Assembly: GCF_018129385.1 (NCBI RefSeq)
Contig: NZ_JAFCLN010000001.1
Span: forward strand, 496,001-560,000
Length of the DNA: 64,000 nucleotides
Direction: 5' to 3'
Origin: Bradyrhizobium lablabi
Lineage (GTDB): Bacteria; Pseudomonadota; Alphaproteobacteria; Rhizobiales; Xanthobacteraceae
In this document: positions 39,979 through 49,252 of the stretch, one piece after another
Position numbering within the stretch: the stretch's first letter is position 1
Layout of the letters: the number at the start of each line of letters is the position of its first letter
The notes under the pieces: model-generated
Told to the model about the DNA's origin: nothing
Databases searched by the model: none
Seen by the model: the letters and a program-made list of their open reading frames with translations, nothing else
Made by a program: the position numbers and the translations under genes

Positions 39979-40949
39979 CAGCCTCGCCTGACCTGCCCGC
40001 CGCCCTGAGGGCGGCGCTGGAGGCGAGGCTACAGGGCATTTCACGCAATGCCGCCGCCGATCGTGCGGCGGCGATCTCCAAAACCTATCGCGATGGCGGC
40101 GGCTCGACCGCCATCAAGAGCGAAACCGACGCACTGGCCTATGCGCTGGCGCGGATGCCGGCGACGTACGCCGCTGACGTCGCGAGCCTGAATTCGCTTG
40201 CTGAAATCCGTGCGGACTTTGCGCCGTCGAGCCTGCTCGATATCGGCGCCGGCCCTGGCACGGCGACGTGGGCGGCAGCCGAGGCGTTTCCATCGTTGCA
40301 ATCGTTCATGCTGCTGGATGCCAACGACGCCCTGCGCAAGCTGGCCCTCGAACTGCTCGACGACAACGGCCGCGCCAGCCGAACCATTTATGAACGCGGC
40401 GATGCACGTGCCTTGCTCGCCAGGGCGGAGCCGGCCGATCTCGTGATCGCAAGTTACGTCATCGGCGAAATGAACGAGGCCGAACGGACCTCGCTGGCGA
40501 GCCTGATGTGGGAAAAGACCCGCGACACGCTGCTGGTGGTCGAGCCCGGCACGCCGGCGGGCTATGCGCGGGTCATTGCGCTGCGCAAGCAACTGATTGC
40601 CGCCGGCGCGCATGTCGTGGCCCCCTGCCCGCATGATGCAGCCTGTCCACTCGTCCCGCCCGACTGGTGCCATTTCACGCAGCGCTTGCAGCGCTCGCGT
40701 GCGCACAAGCAGGTCAAGGGCGCGGAGGTGCCGTTCGAGGACGAGAAGTTTTCCTGGGTCGCGCTGACCCGAACGCCGGTCGCACAGCGCCCTTCCCGCG
40801 TGCTGGCGCAACCCGCAGTCGGCAAGGTTGAGGTGACCGCAAAGCTTTGCACGCCAAACGGCCTCGAAATCGCGCGAGTCCCGCGGCGGGACAAGGCGGC
40901 CTATGCGGAAGCACGGCGCTGGCGCTGGGGCGATGCGGTACAGCTTTAA
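39975..40949 (+). CDS. Rsm22-type small-subunit ribosomal methyltransferase
   Basis: 324 residues from GTG 39975, overlapping the smc stop by four bases. The SAM motif LLDIGAGPGTATWAAAE is at 88-104. A cysteine/histidine set follows at residues 218-232 (APCPHDAACPLVPPDWCHFT: Cys218, His220, Cys224, Cys232), as in Rsm22 and its mitochondrial relatives, which bind an iron-sulfur cluster. The role is in small ribosomal subunit assembly or rRNA methylation in mitochondria; the bacterial function is inferred. Confidence 0.9.
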   Translation: MTASPDLPAALRAALEARLQGISRNAAADRAAAISKTYRDGGGSTAIKSETDALAYALARMPATYAADVASLNSLAEIRADFAPSSLLDIGAGPGTATWAAAEAFPSLQSFMLLDANDALRKLALELLDDNGRASRTIYERGDARALLARAEPADLVIASYVIGEMNEAERTSLASLMWEKTRDTLLVVEPGTPAGYARVIALRKQLIAAGAHVVAPCPHDAACPLVPPDWCHFTQRLQRSRAHKQVKGAEVPFEDEKFSWVALTRTPVAQRPSRVLAQPAVGKVEVTAKLCTPNGLEIARVPRRDKAAYAEARRWRWGDAVQL

Positions 40950-40950
40950 T

Positions 40951-41075
40951 CTCGTGCCCCAGACGCGGCGCAGCGCGAAGCGGTGCGCCGCACAGCCGGA
41001 GCCCATTCTTTGCGGGCGATGATGGGTCCCGGCTCTGCGAAGCGGTACTGCGTACCGCATCGCGTCCGGGACACG
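40951..41075. repeat. Inverted repeat, family E copy
   Basis: CTCGTGCCCCAGACGCGGCG... with its near-complement ending GCGTCCGGGACACG. It resembles 24236-24392. The gap to lemA (to 41196) shows nothing else recognisable. Confidence 0.7.
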
Positions 41076-41196
41076 GAAAGCCTTGAACTAAACCGGGCTT
41101 GCATCCGACCAACGCAAGACCCAATTTCCCGCACGCTGCCGCCCGGCAGCGCTTTGGTTCAGGAATACACCGTCCTCCCACCTGGAGTTTTCCCTC

Positions 41197-41757
41197 ATGT
41201 CGACCGGCTGGATCGTTCTCGGCGTCATCGTCGTTCTCGTTCTCTTCGTCTTTGCCGCCTATAACCGGCTGGTGGCGCTCAGCCAGCGCGTCAATCAGGC
41301 CTTTGCCGATATCGACGTGCAGCTCAAGCAGCGCCACGATTTGATCCCGAACCTGGTCGAGACCGTGAAGGGCTATGCCCAGCATGAGCGCGGCACGCTC
41401 GACGACGTCATCAAGGCGCGCAATTCGGCGATGTCGGCGCAGGGGCCGGCGCAGGTCTCCGCCGCCGAGAACCAACTCTCCGGCGCGCTCGGCCGCCTGA
41501 TCGCGCTGTCGGAGGCCTATCCTGACCTGAAGGCCAACGCCAACTTCCAGCAGCTTCAGGGCGAACTGTCCGACATCGAAAACAAGATCGCGGCCAGCCG
41601 CCGTTTCTTCAACAACGCCGTCCAGGAATACAACACCGGCATCCAGCAGATGCCGGCCGCGCTGTTCGCCGGGATGCTCGGCTTCACCCCCAAGGAATTT
41701 TTCGACCTCGGTACCAGCCGGACGGAGGTCGAGAAGGTGCCGACGGTGAAGTTCTGA
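41197..41757 (+). CDS. lemA: LemA family protein
   Basis: 186 residues. An N-terminal membrane helix (GWIVLGVIVVLVLFVFAAYN) and a helical outer domain with NQAFADIDVQLKQRHDLIPN and VETVKGYAQHERGTLDDVIK, the LemA signature. It is probably an inner membrane protein with the domain facing outward. It precedes an M48 protease gene by about 135 bases, the arrangement often seen for LemA with HtpX-like proteases, suggesting shared function. Confidence 0.93.
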   Translation: MSTGWIVLGVIVVLVLFVFAAYNRLVALSQRVNQAFADIDVQLKQRHDLIPNLVETVKGYAQHERGTLDDVIKARNSAMSAQGPAQVSAAENQLSGALGRLIALSEAYPDLKANANFQQLQGELSDIENKIAASRRFFNNAVQEYNTGIQQMPAALFAGMLGFTPKEFFDLGTSRTEVEKVPTVKF

Positions 41758-41787
41758 GGATTGCACGCAATGCGCGTTTCCTCTCTC

Positions 41788-41869
41788 CGTCATTCCGGGG
41801 CGATGCGAAGCATCGAACCCGGAATCTCGAGATTCCGGGTTCACGCCTTCGGCGTGCCCCGGAATGACG
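41788..41869. repeat. Inverted repeat, family D
   Basis: CGTCATTCCGGGGCGATGCG... with its near-complement ending GTGCCCCGGAATGACG, and an inner GGAATCTCGAGATTCC. Copy at 55212-55293. Confidence 0.85.
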
Positions 41870-41892
41870 ACGGTTGGGACGAGGCGTAACCA

Positions 41893-43089
41893 ATGGCCGC
41901 GTACGGGCTCTACACGCATATCGCATCGAACAAGTTCCGTTCGATGATGCTGCTCGCGGGCCTGTTCCTGCTGATCTATGTGCTGGTCTATGCCGGCGCG
42001 CTGCTGGCCGAGGTCTTTCTGGATAGCGACCGCTCGGTCGACTTCTATCTTCGCGCCGCCATGGGCGACCTGATCCGGGCCTTTCCCTACGCGACCGTTA
42101 TCGCTGCGCTGTGGATCGTGATCGCCTATTTCTTCCACCAGAACATGATCGATGCCGTCACCGGCGGCGAATCGGTGACGCGGCAGCAAGAGCCGCGGCT
42201 CTACAATTTGCTGGAAAATCTCTGCATCTCGCGCGGCATCCCGATGCCGAAGCTGAAGATCATGGACAGCCCGGCGCTGAACGCGTTCGCAGCCGGGCTG
42301 AACCAGCGGCAATATTCCATCACGGTCACGACCGGGCTCCTCAACGCGCTGAACGACCAGGAGATTGAGGCGGTGCTGGGCCACGAACTGACCCATATCC
42401 GCAACGGCGACGTACAGTTGATGGTGGTCGCGGTGATCATCGCCGGCGTGGTCGGCTTCTTCGGCGAATTGTTCTTCCGCCTGTTCACCAACCTGTCGTG
42501 GAATTCGACCAGCGACGGCTCGTGGTCGTCCTCGTCCTCATCTTCATCGTCGTCCTCTTCCTCGTCGGACGGGAACAGCAAGAGCTCGGGCGGCGGGGCG
42601 GTGATCGTCGTCATCATCGCGATTGTCCTGATCGTGCTGGCCTGGCTGCTGTCACAGGTCGTCAAACTGGCGCTGTCGCGCTCGCGCGAGTATCTGGCCG
42701 ACGCCGGCTCGGTCGAGCTCACCAAGAATCCCGACGCGATGATCACGGCGCTGCGCAAGATCGAGGGCCGCGGCGAACTGCCCGGCGCCACCTCGGCGGT
42801 GATGGAACTGTGCGTCGACAACCCGCGGCAAGGGTTTGCCGACCTGTTCGCCACCCACCCCTCGGTGCCGTCGCGCGTCGAGGCGCTGGTGAAATTCGCC
42901 GGTGGCCACGATCCCGGCCCGCTGGCGCCGCCGCAGGAATCGGAGGAGCCGGAACAACCTGAAGTCACCGGCCAGTCCCCGCCCCCGCTGCCGCACCATG
43001 GGCCATGGGGCGATGCAGAGCCGGCCCGCACCCCTGCCGATCCCGCGCAAGGTCCACCTCAGGGTCCCTGGGGCCGGCACGTCCCGTGA
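41893..43089 (+). CDS. M48 family (HtpX-like) membrane metalloprotease
   Basis: 398 residues. Membrane helices at about 18-43 and 64-83 precede the zinc motif HELTH at 164-168 (AVLGHELTHIRNGDVQL), with the third ligand in SREYLADAGSVEL. A serine run of 14 residues (212-225) links a helix near 172-192 to a further helix near 236-256. The C-terminal tail is Pro/Gly-rich. M48 proteases degrade misfolded membrane proteins. Downstream of lemA. Confidence 0.9.
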   Translation: MAAYGLYTHIASNKFRSMMLLAGLFLLIYVLVYAGALLAEVFLDSDRSVDFYLRAAMGDLIRAFPYATVIAALWIVIAYFFHQNMIDAVTGGESVTRQQEPRLYNLLENLCISRGIPMPKLKIMDSPALNAFAAGLNQRQYSITVTTGLLNALNDQEIEAVLGHELTHIRNGDVQLMVVAVIIAGVVGFFGELFFRLFTNLSWNSTSDGSWSSSSSSSSSSSSSSDGNSKSSGGGAVIVVIIAIVLIVLAWLLSQVVKLALSRSREYLADAGSVELTKNPDAMITALRKIEGRGELPGATSAVMELCVDNPRQGFADLFATHPSVPSRVEALVKFAGGHDPGPLAPPQESEEPEQPEVTGQSPPPLPHHGPWGDAEPARTPADPAQGPPQGPWGRHVP

Positions 43090-43247
43090 TGCGCTAAGCC
43101 ACGGAGCATTAAGGAAATCCCCCGCGATTAGCCCAATCGACGGCTTAAGGATTTGAATTCTCCCTTGTTTCTGCCATGTTCGCGCCCAAACAAGGTATGG
43201 GGACATGCCGATCGCTTCCCGCGATCGAGGGCGCTTAAGGGTAGTTC

Positions 43248-43997
43248 ATGGCAAAGCCGGTTGTGATTGTGGTGGGCGCGGACAAGGGCGGGGTCGGCAA
43301 GACCACGGTATCGCGGACGCTCCTGGATTATTTCAGCGCCAACAACGTCCCTACCCGCGCTTTCGACACCGAATCGCCGCGCGGCACCCTGAAACGCTTC
43401 CACCCCGACATCACCGAGATCGTCGACATGACGACGACCGCGGACCAGATGAAGATCTTCGATACGCTCAGCGCGGGTCCCTCGGTCACCGTGATCGACG
43501 TCCGAGCCGGACTGCTCTCGCGCGCGCTGGCCTCGCTACGCGACATCGGCTTCCTCGATGCGGCCAAGGGTGGTCAGATCACCTTCTCCGTGTTCCACAT
43601 CCTCGGCCCCTCAATCGCCTCGCTGGACGAGATCGCCGAAACCGCCAGCTTCATGAGCGGCGCCAAATATTTCCTGGTGAAGAACTTCATCAACGACACC
43701 CAGTTCTTCCAGTGGGACCAGGCGACCTACAATTCCTATTTCCACCGCATCAAGGATGCTACCGACCTCACGATCCCGAAGCTGAACGAAATGGCCTATG
43801 AGCAGGTCGAGGTCGCTTCCGTGCCGTTCCTCAAATTCGTCGCCAACAAGGGCACCCACGACGAGGCCGCCAACTACTCCTTCGTGCTGCGCGGCTATGT
43901 CCGGCACTGGCTGGCCAATGTCTGGAGCGAATACGACCGCATCAAGCTGACCGACCTGGTCGGCGCCAAGGCGGTGACGCGCGGCGGCGAAAAATAA
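43248..43997 (+). CDS. ParA/MinD-like (SIMIBI) ATPase, paralogue 1
   Basis: 249 residues. The deviant Walker A motif VVGADKGGVGKTTVS has the signature Lys13 and P-loop Lys18. A switch aspartate sits in AFDTESPRG (Asp40), and the Walker B-like VTVIDVRAG carries Asp84. This is a SIMIBI-class ATPase related to ParA, MinD and Soj, but it does not match chromosome ParA or MipZ closely. A second, degenerate paralogue follows 60 bases downstream. The partner and cargo are unknown. Confidence 0.8.
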   Translation: MAKPVVIVVGADKGGVGKTTVSRTLLDYFSANNVPTRAFDTESPRGTLKRFHPDITEIVDMTTTADQMKIFDTLSAGPSVTVIDVRAGLLSRALASLRDIGFLDAAKGGQITFSVFHILGPSIASLDEIAETASFMSGAKYFLVKNFINDTQFFQWDQATYNSYFHRIKDATDLTIPKLNEMAYEQVEVASVPFLKFVANKGTHDEAANYSFVLRGYVRHWLANVWSEYDRIKLTDLVGAKAVTRGGEK

Positions 43998-44057
43998 TTT
44001 CGGCCCCGGCCCGGTTCGGGCTGGATCGGGCGAAAATTTCGCCTGATATAGCGCGTG

Positions 44058-44726
44058 ATGACTCCCACGCCCGTCTACATCATCTGTTCGCCCCGCCCGC
44101 AGGTCGGCAAGACGCTGATCGCGCGGCTGCTGAGCGAATTCCTGCTGCTGAAGAACGGCAGCGTGGTCTCGTTCGACGTCAATCTGAAAGAGCCGTCGCT
44201 GCTCGACTATCTGCCCGCGATCACGGAGACCGCGGAGGTCGCCGACACCTTCGGCAAGATGCAGTTGATGGACCGGCTGATCGTCAATGACAGCCTCGCC
44301 AAGGTGATCGATCTCGGCTTTCACGCCTTTGACGAATTCTTCAAGATGATCGACGAGATCGGCTTCATGAAGGAGGCACTCCGGCGCGGGGTGGCGCCGA
44401 TCATCCTGTTCGTGGCCGACACCGACCGCACCTCGGCGCGCGCCCACGAGACGCTGCGGCGGCTGATCCCCGACCGATCGCTGGTCACCATCGACAATGA
44501 ATTCGTGGTGCGCGGCGAGCTGCCGCCGGCTATGGGGCACGGCCGCGTGTTGCGGGTCTCGGCGCTGCCGGTGTTTTTGAAGACCTATATCGACCGGCTG
44601 AACTTTTCGTTCACCGGTTATCTGCGGAGCGAGAAGGATTCGTCCACCGAACTGCACCAGTGGATCCGGCGGAACTATTTCAGTTTCCGCGAGCTGGAGC
44701 TGAAGCTGATTTTGCAGCGGTCATAA
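44058..44726 (+). CDS. ParA/MinD-like ATPase paralogue 2 with degenerate P-loop
   Basis: 222 residues. Its N-terminus aligns position for position with the upstream protein: SPRPQVGKTL has Lys18 and Thr19, and Asp40 lies in VSFDVNLKEPSLL. The glycines of the Walker A and the signature lysine are replaced (Cys10, Arg13, Pro14, Gln15), so nucleotide binding may be weakened. VIDLGFHAFDEFF supplies a Walker B-like Asp85. GTG and ATG overlap at the start; ATG 44058 is used. Together with the upstream gene it forms a small operon of unknown function. Confidence 0.75.
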   Translation: MTPTPVYIICSPRPQVGKTLIARLLSEFLLLKNGSVVSFDVNLKEPSLLDYLPAITETAEVADTFGKMQLMDRLIVNDSLAKVIDLGFHAFDEFFKMIDEIGFMKEALRRGVAPIILFVADTDRTSARAHETLRRLIPDRSLVTIDNEFVVRGELPPAMGHGRVLRVSALPVFLKTYIDRLNFSFTGYLRSEKDSSTELHQWIRRNYFSFRELELKLILQRS

Positions 44727-44856
44727 CTGCGCTCTCTCTCCACACACCTCGCGAGCAACTGGATTCCACAAATCTCCGGGCATCCGCACCCTACGCCCGG
44801 GCCGGACATCCGCCGGACTCTACCGATGGCTCATACCTCAGTAAAGGTCGCGTGCA

Positions 44857-45195
44857 TCACCGGCGGGGTCGCACTGTGTTGGCGACGGCCTCAGCCAGCA
44901 TCTCGTTCAGCCGCGATTTGGTGAATTCCTCGGGCCGCGGCGCTGCCGGCTTGCGCGTCGACACCACCTTGTGAACCGGGAGAGCACAGGCTGCCGAAAG
45001 CAAAGGCCTTCGCTTCGGCACCGATACGATCCTGGGTTTTGCGGTTGGCGGCTTGTGGCCGCGCTTCAGACCCATCCGCAGCAACTTGGCGCACACGGCA
45101 TTGCGACTTTGCCCTATGCGGCTTGCGATCTCCCCGGCACTGTGGCCATCGGCCCAGAGTTTTCTGAGAAGTGCAATGCTCGCGGTATCCCACAT
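44857..45195 (-). CDS. Short GcrA-like cell-cycle regulator
   Basis: 112 residues. Residues 1-47 ([47 protein letters not shown]) match the helix-turn-helix of GcrA, which binds CcrM-methylated GANTC and sigma70 RNA polymerase. The C-terminal sigma70-interacting region of full GcrA, with its Cys-rich CRWP-type motif, is absent; the tail here is a Pro/Arg-rich region ending TVRPRR. It is thus a GcrA paralogue that binds DNA but may lack polymerase contact. Divergent from the PLP enzyme gene. Confidence 0.75.
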   Translation of the reverse strand: MWDTASIALLRKLWADGHSAGEIASRIGQSRNAVCAKLLRMGLKRGHKPPTAKPRIVSVPKRRPLLSAACALPVHKVVSTRKPAAPRPEEFTKSRLNEMLAEAVANTVRPRR

Positions 45196-45316
45196 GCGCT
45201 ATTGTCTTACACCAAGAGTGCAGGTGCTGACAATATCACCACGCTCTGCGCGAACTTCGCGTGCTGCTATGGTGAAGACGCATTGCAAGAAACGTTTTCA
45301 GACAGCGAGGCAAGCC

Positions 45317-46600
45317 ATGGTGAAACCGTTTCCGTCGAAGACCCACATCGGGAATCACGTGCTGCATCCCGAAACGCTGATGCTGAACTACGGCTACGAC
45401 CCGCAACTGTCGGAAGGCGCCGTCAAGCCGCCGGTGTTCCTGACCTCGACCTTCGTCTTCAAAACTGCCGAAGACGGACAGGACTTCTTCGATTTCGTCT
45501 CGGGCCGGCGCGAGCCTCCCGAAGGGGTCGGCGCGGGCCTGGTCTATTCGCGGTTCAATCATCCCAACAGCGAGATCGTCGAGGACAGGCTCGCCGTCTA
45601 CGAGCGCGCCGAGTCCTGCGCGCTGTTCTCGTCCGGGATGTCGGCGATTGCGACCACGATCCTCGCCTTTGCGCGGCCGGGTGACGTGATCCTGCATTCG
45701 CAGCCGCTCTATGGTGGCACCGAAACGCTGCTGGCGAAGACGCTTTCCGGCTTCTCGATCAGCGCGGTGGGCTTTGCCGACGGCATCGACGAAGCGGCCG
45801 TCGAGCTGGCGGGGGACGAGGCCATGCAAAAGGGGCGGGTTGCAATGATCCTGATCGAAACCCCGGCAAATCCCACCAACGGCCTCGTCGATATCGCGAT
45901 GGTCCGCCGCATCGCCGACAATATCGGCGAGGCGCAGGACTACGTGCCGATCGTCGCCTGTGACAATACCCTGCTCGGGCCGGTATTCCAGCGGCCGATC
46001 GAACATGGTGCTGACCTCTCGTTGTACTCGCTGACCAAATATGTCGGAGGCCATTCCGACCTGATCGCCGGCGCCGCGCTCGGCTCAAAAGCCCTCATGA
46101 AGGAGATCAAGGCGCTGCGAGGCGCGATCGGCACCCAGCTCGATCCACATTCCTGCTGGATGCTCGGCCGCTCGCTCGAAACACTGAGCCTTCGGATGGA
46201 AAAGGCCGACCAGAATGCGCGGATGGTGGCGGATTATCTGCGCGACCACCATAAGGTGGAAAGGGTTCACTACCTCGCCCATCACGACACAGCCTCCCCG
46301 GCCGGCCGTCTGTTCGCGAGCCAATGCACCGGTGCGGGATCGACGTTTTCGTTCGATATCGTCGGCGGCCAGGCCGCGGCATTCAAATTCCTGAACGCGC
46401 TGAAAATCTTCAAGTTGGCGGTGAGCCTGGGCGGCACGGAATCGCTTGCCAGCCTGCCCGCGAGCATGACTCACTCCGGGGTTCCGGCCGACGTCCGGCA
46501 AACAATAGGCGTCCTCGACTCCACGATCCGGCTGTCGATCGGTATCGAACACCCGTCCGATCTGATCGCCGACATCGCGCAGGCGTTGAATGCGGCATAG
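45317..46600 (+). CDS. Cystathionine gamma-synthase family PLP enzyme
   Basis: 427 residues. A fold-type I PLP enzyme of the Cys/Met metabolism family. The PLP lysine Lys241 lies in [15 protein letters not shown], and the family text [20 protein letters not shown] and [15 protein letters not shown] is present. It could be cystathionine gamma-synthase, beta-lyase, methionine gamma-lyase or O-succinylhomoserine sulfhydrylase; sequence does not decide. The start ATG 45317 has GAGG upstream and gives the family N-terminus. Confidence 0.9.
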   Translation: MVKPFPSKTHIGNHVLHPETLMLNYGYDPQLSEGAVKPPVFLTSTFVFKTAEDGQDFFDFVSGRREPPEGVGAGLVYSRFNHPNSEIVEDRLAVYERAESCALFSSGMSAIATTILAFARPGDVILHSQPLYGGTETLLAKTLSGFSISAVGFADGIDEAAVELAGDEAMQKGRVAMILIETPANPTNGLVDIAMVRRIADNIGEAQDYVPIVACDNTLLGPVFQRPIEHGADLSLYSLTKYVGGHSDLIAGAALGSKALMKEIKALRGAIGTQLDPHSCWMLGRSLETLSLRMEKADQNARMVADYLRDHHKVERVHYLAHHDTASPAGRLFASQCTGAGSTFSFDIVGGQAAAFKFLNALKIFKLAVSLGGTESLASLPASMTHSGVPADVRQTIGVLDSTIRLSIGIEHPSDLIADIAQALNAA

Positions 46601-46630
46601 GTGCTGCGCACAGCTTTGCGGCCGCGGTGG

Positions 46631-47296
46631 TCACCGCCCCGCGCGCCAGCCCATTTCCCAGAAATCGGCTTCGAGCCGGGTGGCTTCCTTGAAGATCGCG
46701 GCCAGCTCCGCCTCGCGGGCCGGCGTGGCGTAGCGAGCGGCCAGATCTTCCAGATGTGCCGACATTCTCGCCGCGACATCCTGGTAGGGTGCGCCGGCAT
46801 ATTCTGATGTCCAGACGCGATACGGGTTCGCCGCCGCGAGGGCATCGGGGTGCGAGGCGAGCCGCGTCGCGATTTCCGCGTAACCGATCACGCAAGGGGC
46901 AAGCGCCACCTTGAGCGCCAGCAGATCGCCGCGCATTCCCGTGTCGAGTACGTAGCGCGTATAGGCGAGCATCTCGACTGCCGGCGGGGCTTGTTCAAGA
47001 TCGCTAGCCGACAGGCCCCAGCCGGCGCAGAGTTTTACATGCAGGTTCATCTCGACATCGAGAATGGCCGAGACGCCCGCCGCTGCCTCGCGCATGTCGG
47101 CGAGGCTGGGCGACTTGTAGACGGAGAGCGCGTAAGCGCGGGCGAACTCAATCAGGAACAAATAGTCCTGAATGAGGTAGTGACGAAACGCGGCTTCAGG
47201 GAGCGAACCATCCGCCAGGCCGTTCGTGAAGGGGTGCTCGGTATAGGCCCGCCACTCGGCCGCTGCTGCTGTCTTCAGTCGTTCGAAGAAGCTCAT
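46631..47296 (-). CDS. tenA: Thiaminase II / TenA family
   Basis: 221 residues. Hydrolyses aminopyrimidine thiamin breakdown products for salvage. The catalytic Cys135 lies in ALAPCVIGYAEIA, the same position as in Bacillus TenA, and Asp44 in LIQDYLFLIEF; the C-terminal acid is Glu209 in TRLEADFWEMG. ATG 47296 begins MSFFERLKTAAAAEW. I see no THI-box riboswitch in the leader. Divergent from the glutamate-receptor-like gene. Confidence 0.93.
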   Translation of the reverse strand: MSFFERLKTAAAAEWRAYTEHPFTNGLADGSLPEAAFRHYLIQDYLFLIEFARAYALSVYKSPSLADMREAAAGVSAILDVEMNLHVKLCAGWGLSASDLEQAPPAVEMLAYTRYVLDTGMRGDLLALKVALAPCVIGYAEIATRLASHPDALAAANPYRVWTSEYAGAPYQDVAARMSAHLEDLAARYATPAREAELAAIFKEATRLEADFWEMGWRAGR

Positions 47297-47444
47297 GATC
47301 TCTTTCGCTGGAACAGGGAACAATGCCCCGGCGCGCAGGTTCCGCATCGGGCAGAGCTATCGTCGCCCTGACTGATGACGAAATGCCGCCAAATAGCAAT
47401 GCTTGCGTGGACCGATCCCGATACGCATCAAGTCAAGGTTCGTC

Positions 47445-48548
47445 ATGAGCTCGTTTCGACCGGTTTTGCCATGCCTGCTATTGCTGGCGGTGCTTGCACT
47501 CGGCGGCAACGCGGTTCGGGCCCAAGGCACGCAAGGCGCGGTCCCCGACCGGGAATTGGTGGTGGCGACCAAGGAGGCGCCGCCGTTCGCGATGAAGCAG
47601 CCGGACGGCAGCTGGGGCGGCATCAGCATCGAGCTCTGGAGAAAAATCGCCGCCGGCGCGCATCTGCACTTTCGCCTGGTCGAGAGCCAGAACGTGCAGG
47701 ATCTGCTGGATGGCGTCGCGAGCGGCCAGCTCGACGCCGGCGTCGCAGCGGTGACCGTGACCGCCGGGCGCGCCCGCAGCGTCGATTTCACGCAACCCTT
47801 CTACAACACCGGGCTGGGGATCGCGGTGCCGATCCATGAAAGCGCCTGGGTCTCGATCGGGCGGGCGCTGCTTTCCTTCGGCTTCTTCCAGGCGGTCGCG
47901 ATCCTGCTTTCTCTTGCTATGGCGGTCGGCTTCCTGATCTGGCTGCTGGAACGGCGGAAAACCGAACATTTTTCCGGGGGCGCCAAGGGGCTCGGCTCCA
48001 GCTTCTGGTGGTCGACCATCGCCATGACCCAGGCGGGAGCCGCGCAGAATGCGCCGGCAACCCTGCCGGGACGGATCGTCGCGACCGCATGGATGATCGC
48101 TTCCATCATTGCCATCGCCGTGTTCACGGCAGGCATCACCTCCACCCTGACGCGCCGAGGGCTCGAAGGTGCCGTTCATGGCTTCAACGACCTGCGATCC
48201 GTGCGCGTTGGCGCCGTCGCCAACTCTGCGACGGCGGACTATCTCGCGCGTCAGCAACTTTCCTTCCGGGGATTTGCAGATCCGCAAGACGGCCTGTCGG
48301 CATTGCGACACGGCGCGATCGATGCCTTCGTCCACGACAAGCCGCTTCTGACCTGGACCGTCCGCAAGGATTTCTCGGCCTCGGTTCGTGTCGTCGACAC
48401 CAGCTTCAGCCGGGAGAGCTATGCCATCGTGCTGCCGAAGGGCAGCAGCTTGCGGCCCATGCTCGATCTCGCCGTGCTCGATCAGATCGAAAGCGATTGG
48501 TGGCGACAAACGCTGTTCCAGACGCTGGGCAATGCACGTTCGCCCTAG
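47445..48548 (+). CDS. Ionotropic glutamate receptor-like ligand-gated channel
   Basis: 367 residues. A signal peptide (about 1-27) is followed by half of a periplasmic binding fold (36-131: ELVVATKEAPPFAM, ending TAGRARSVDFTQPF), transmembrane helix 1 (about 145-168), a re-entrant pore loop (182-200), helix 2 (209-233, ending AVFTAGITSTLT) and the second half (245-365). This is the topology of GluR0-type prokaryotic glutamate receptors. The pore lacks a TVGYG filter, so ion selectivity is open. ATG 47445 is used. Divergent from tenA. Confidence 0.8.
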   Translation: MSSFRPVLPCLLLLAVLALGGNAVRAQGTQGAVPDRELVVATKEAPPFAMKQPDGSWGGISIELWRKIAAGAHLHFRLVESQNVQDLLDGVASGQLDAGVAAVTVTAGRARSVDFTQPFYNTGLGIAVPIHESAWVSIGRALLSFGFFQAVAILLSLAMAVGFLIWLLERRKTEHFSGGAKGLGSSFWWSTIAMTQAGAAQNAPATLPGRIVATAWMIASIIAIAVFTAGITSTLTRRGLEGAVHGFNDLRSVRVGAVANSATADYLARQQLSFRGFADPQDGLSALRHGAIDAFVHDKPLLTWTVRKDFSASVRVVDTSFSRESYAIVLPKGSSLRPMLDLAVLDQIESDWWRQTLFQTLGNARSP

Positions 48549-48555
48549 ACTAACT

Positions 48556-48663
48556 CCTCATGGTGAGGAGGTGCGTAAGCGCCGTCTCGAACCATGAGGC
48601 CGCCCTATCGCCCCGCGCCCCATCCTTCGAGACGCGCGCGAAAGCGCGCTCCTCAGGATGAGG
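48556..48663. repeat. Composite palindromic repeat, family B
   Basis: CCTCATGGTGAGG... CGTCTCGAACCATGAG and CATCCTTCGAGACG... CTCCTCAGGATGAGG, as at 7025, 20284 and 28185. It follows the receptor gene. Confidence 0.85.
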
Positions 48664-48685
48664 TCGGTGGGTGCGGATGCAGGCC

Positions 48686-49225
48686 CTAATGCCCCTCAAA
48701 TGCCATCAGCGTGCGCACCGGTACGTCCATCGCTCGCAATTTTGCGGCGCCGCCCAAATCCGGCAGGTCGATGATGAAGCAGGCGGCGACCACGTTGGCG
48801 CCGATCTGGCGCAGCAGTTTGACCGCGCCTTCGGCGGTGCCGCCGGTGGCGATCAGGTCGTCGACCAGGATGACGCGCTCGCCCGGATGGATGGCGTCCG
48901 CATGCATCTCCATCTCGTCGATGCCGTATTCGAGGGAGTAAGCGATGCGCACCGTGGCGTGCGGCAGCTTGCCTTTCTTGCGGATCGGCACGAAGCCGGC
49001 GGAAACCTGATGCGCGACCGCGCCGCCGATGATGAAACCGCGCGCCTCGATGCCGGCGACCTTGTCGATCTTCAGCCCGGCCCAGGGATGCACCAGCTCA
49101 TCGACCGCGCGGCGGAAGGCGCGCGGCTCGCCGAGCAGCGTCGTGATGTCGCGAAACAGGATACCCTTTTTCGGGTAGTCCGGGATGGTGCGAACGGTGG
49201 CTTTCAGGTCGTGATCAAATGTCAT
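48686..49225 (-). CDS. apt: Adenine phosphoribosyltransferase
   Basis: 179 residues. Converts adenine and PRPP to AMP for purine salvage. The PRPP motif [20 protein letters not shown] is complete, with the N-terminal [20 protein letters not shown]. Length and motifs are standard for bacterial Apt. Followed upstream by a family C repeat and trpEG. Confidence 0.96.
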   Translation of the reverse strand: MTFDHDLKATVRTIPDYPKKGILFRDITTLLGEPRAFRRAVDELVHPWAGLKIDKVAGIEARGFIIGGAVAHQVSAGFVPIRKKGKLPHATVRIAYSLEYGIDEMEMHADAIHPGERVILVDDLIATGGTAEGAVKLLRQIGANVVAACFIIDLPDLGGAAKLRAMDVPVRTLMAFEGH

Positions 49226-49252
49226 TAGCTTCTCAGCCCCTTATCTATCCTC

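Noticed and set aside
47297..47444. TPP riboswitch before tenA
   Set aside because: The conserved THI-box elements are not present in the leader; only a short GGAACCTGC fragment resembles one.
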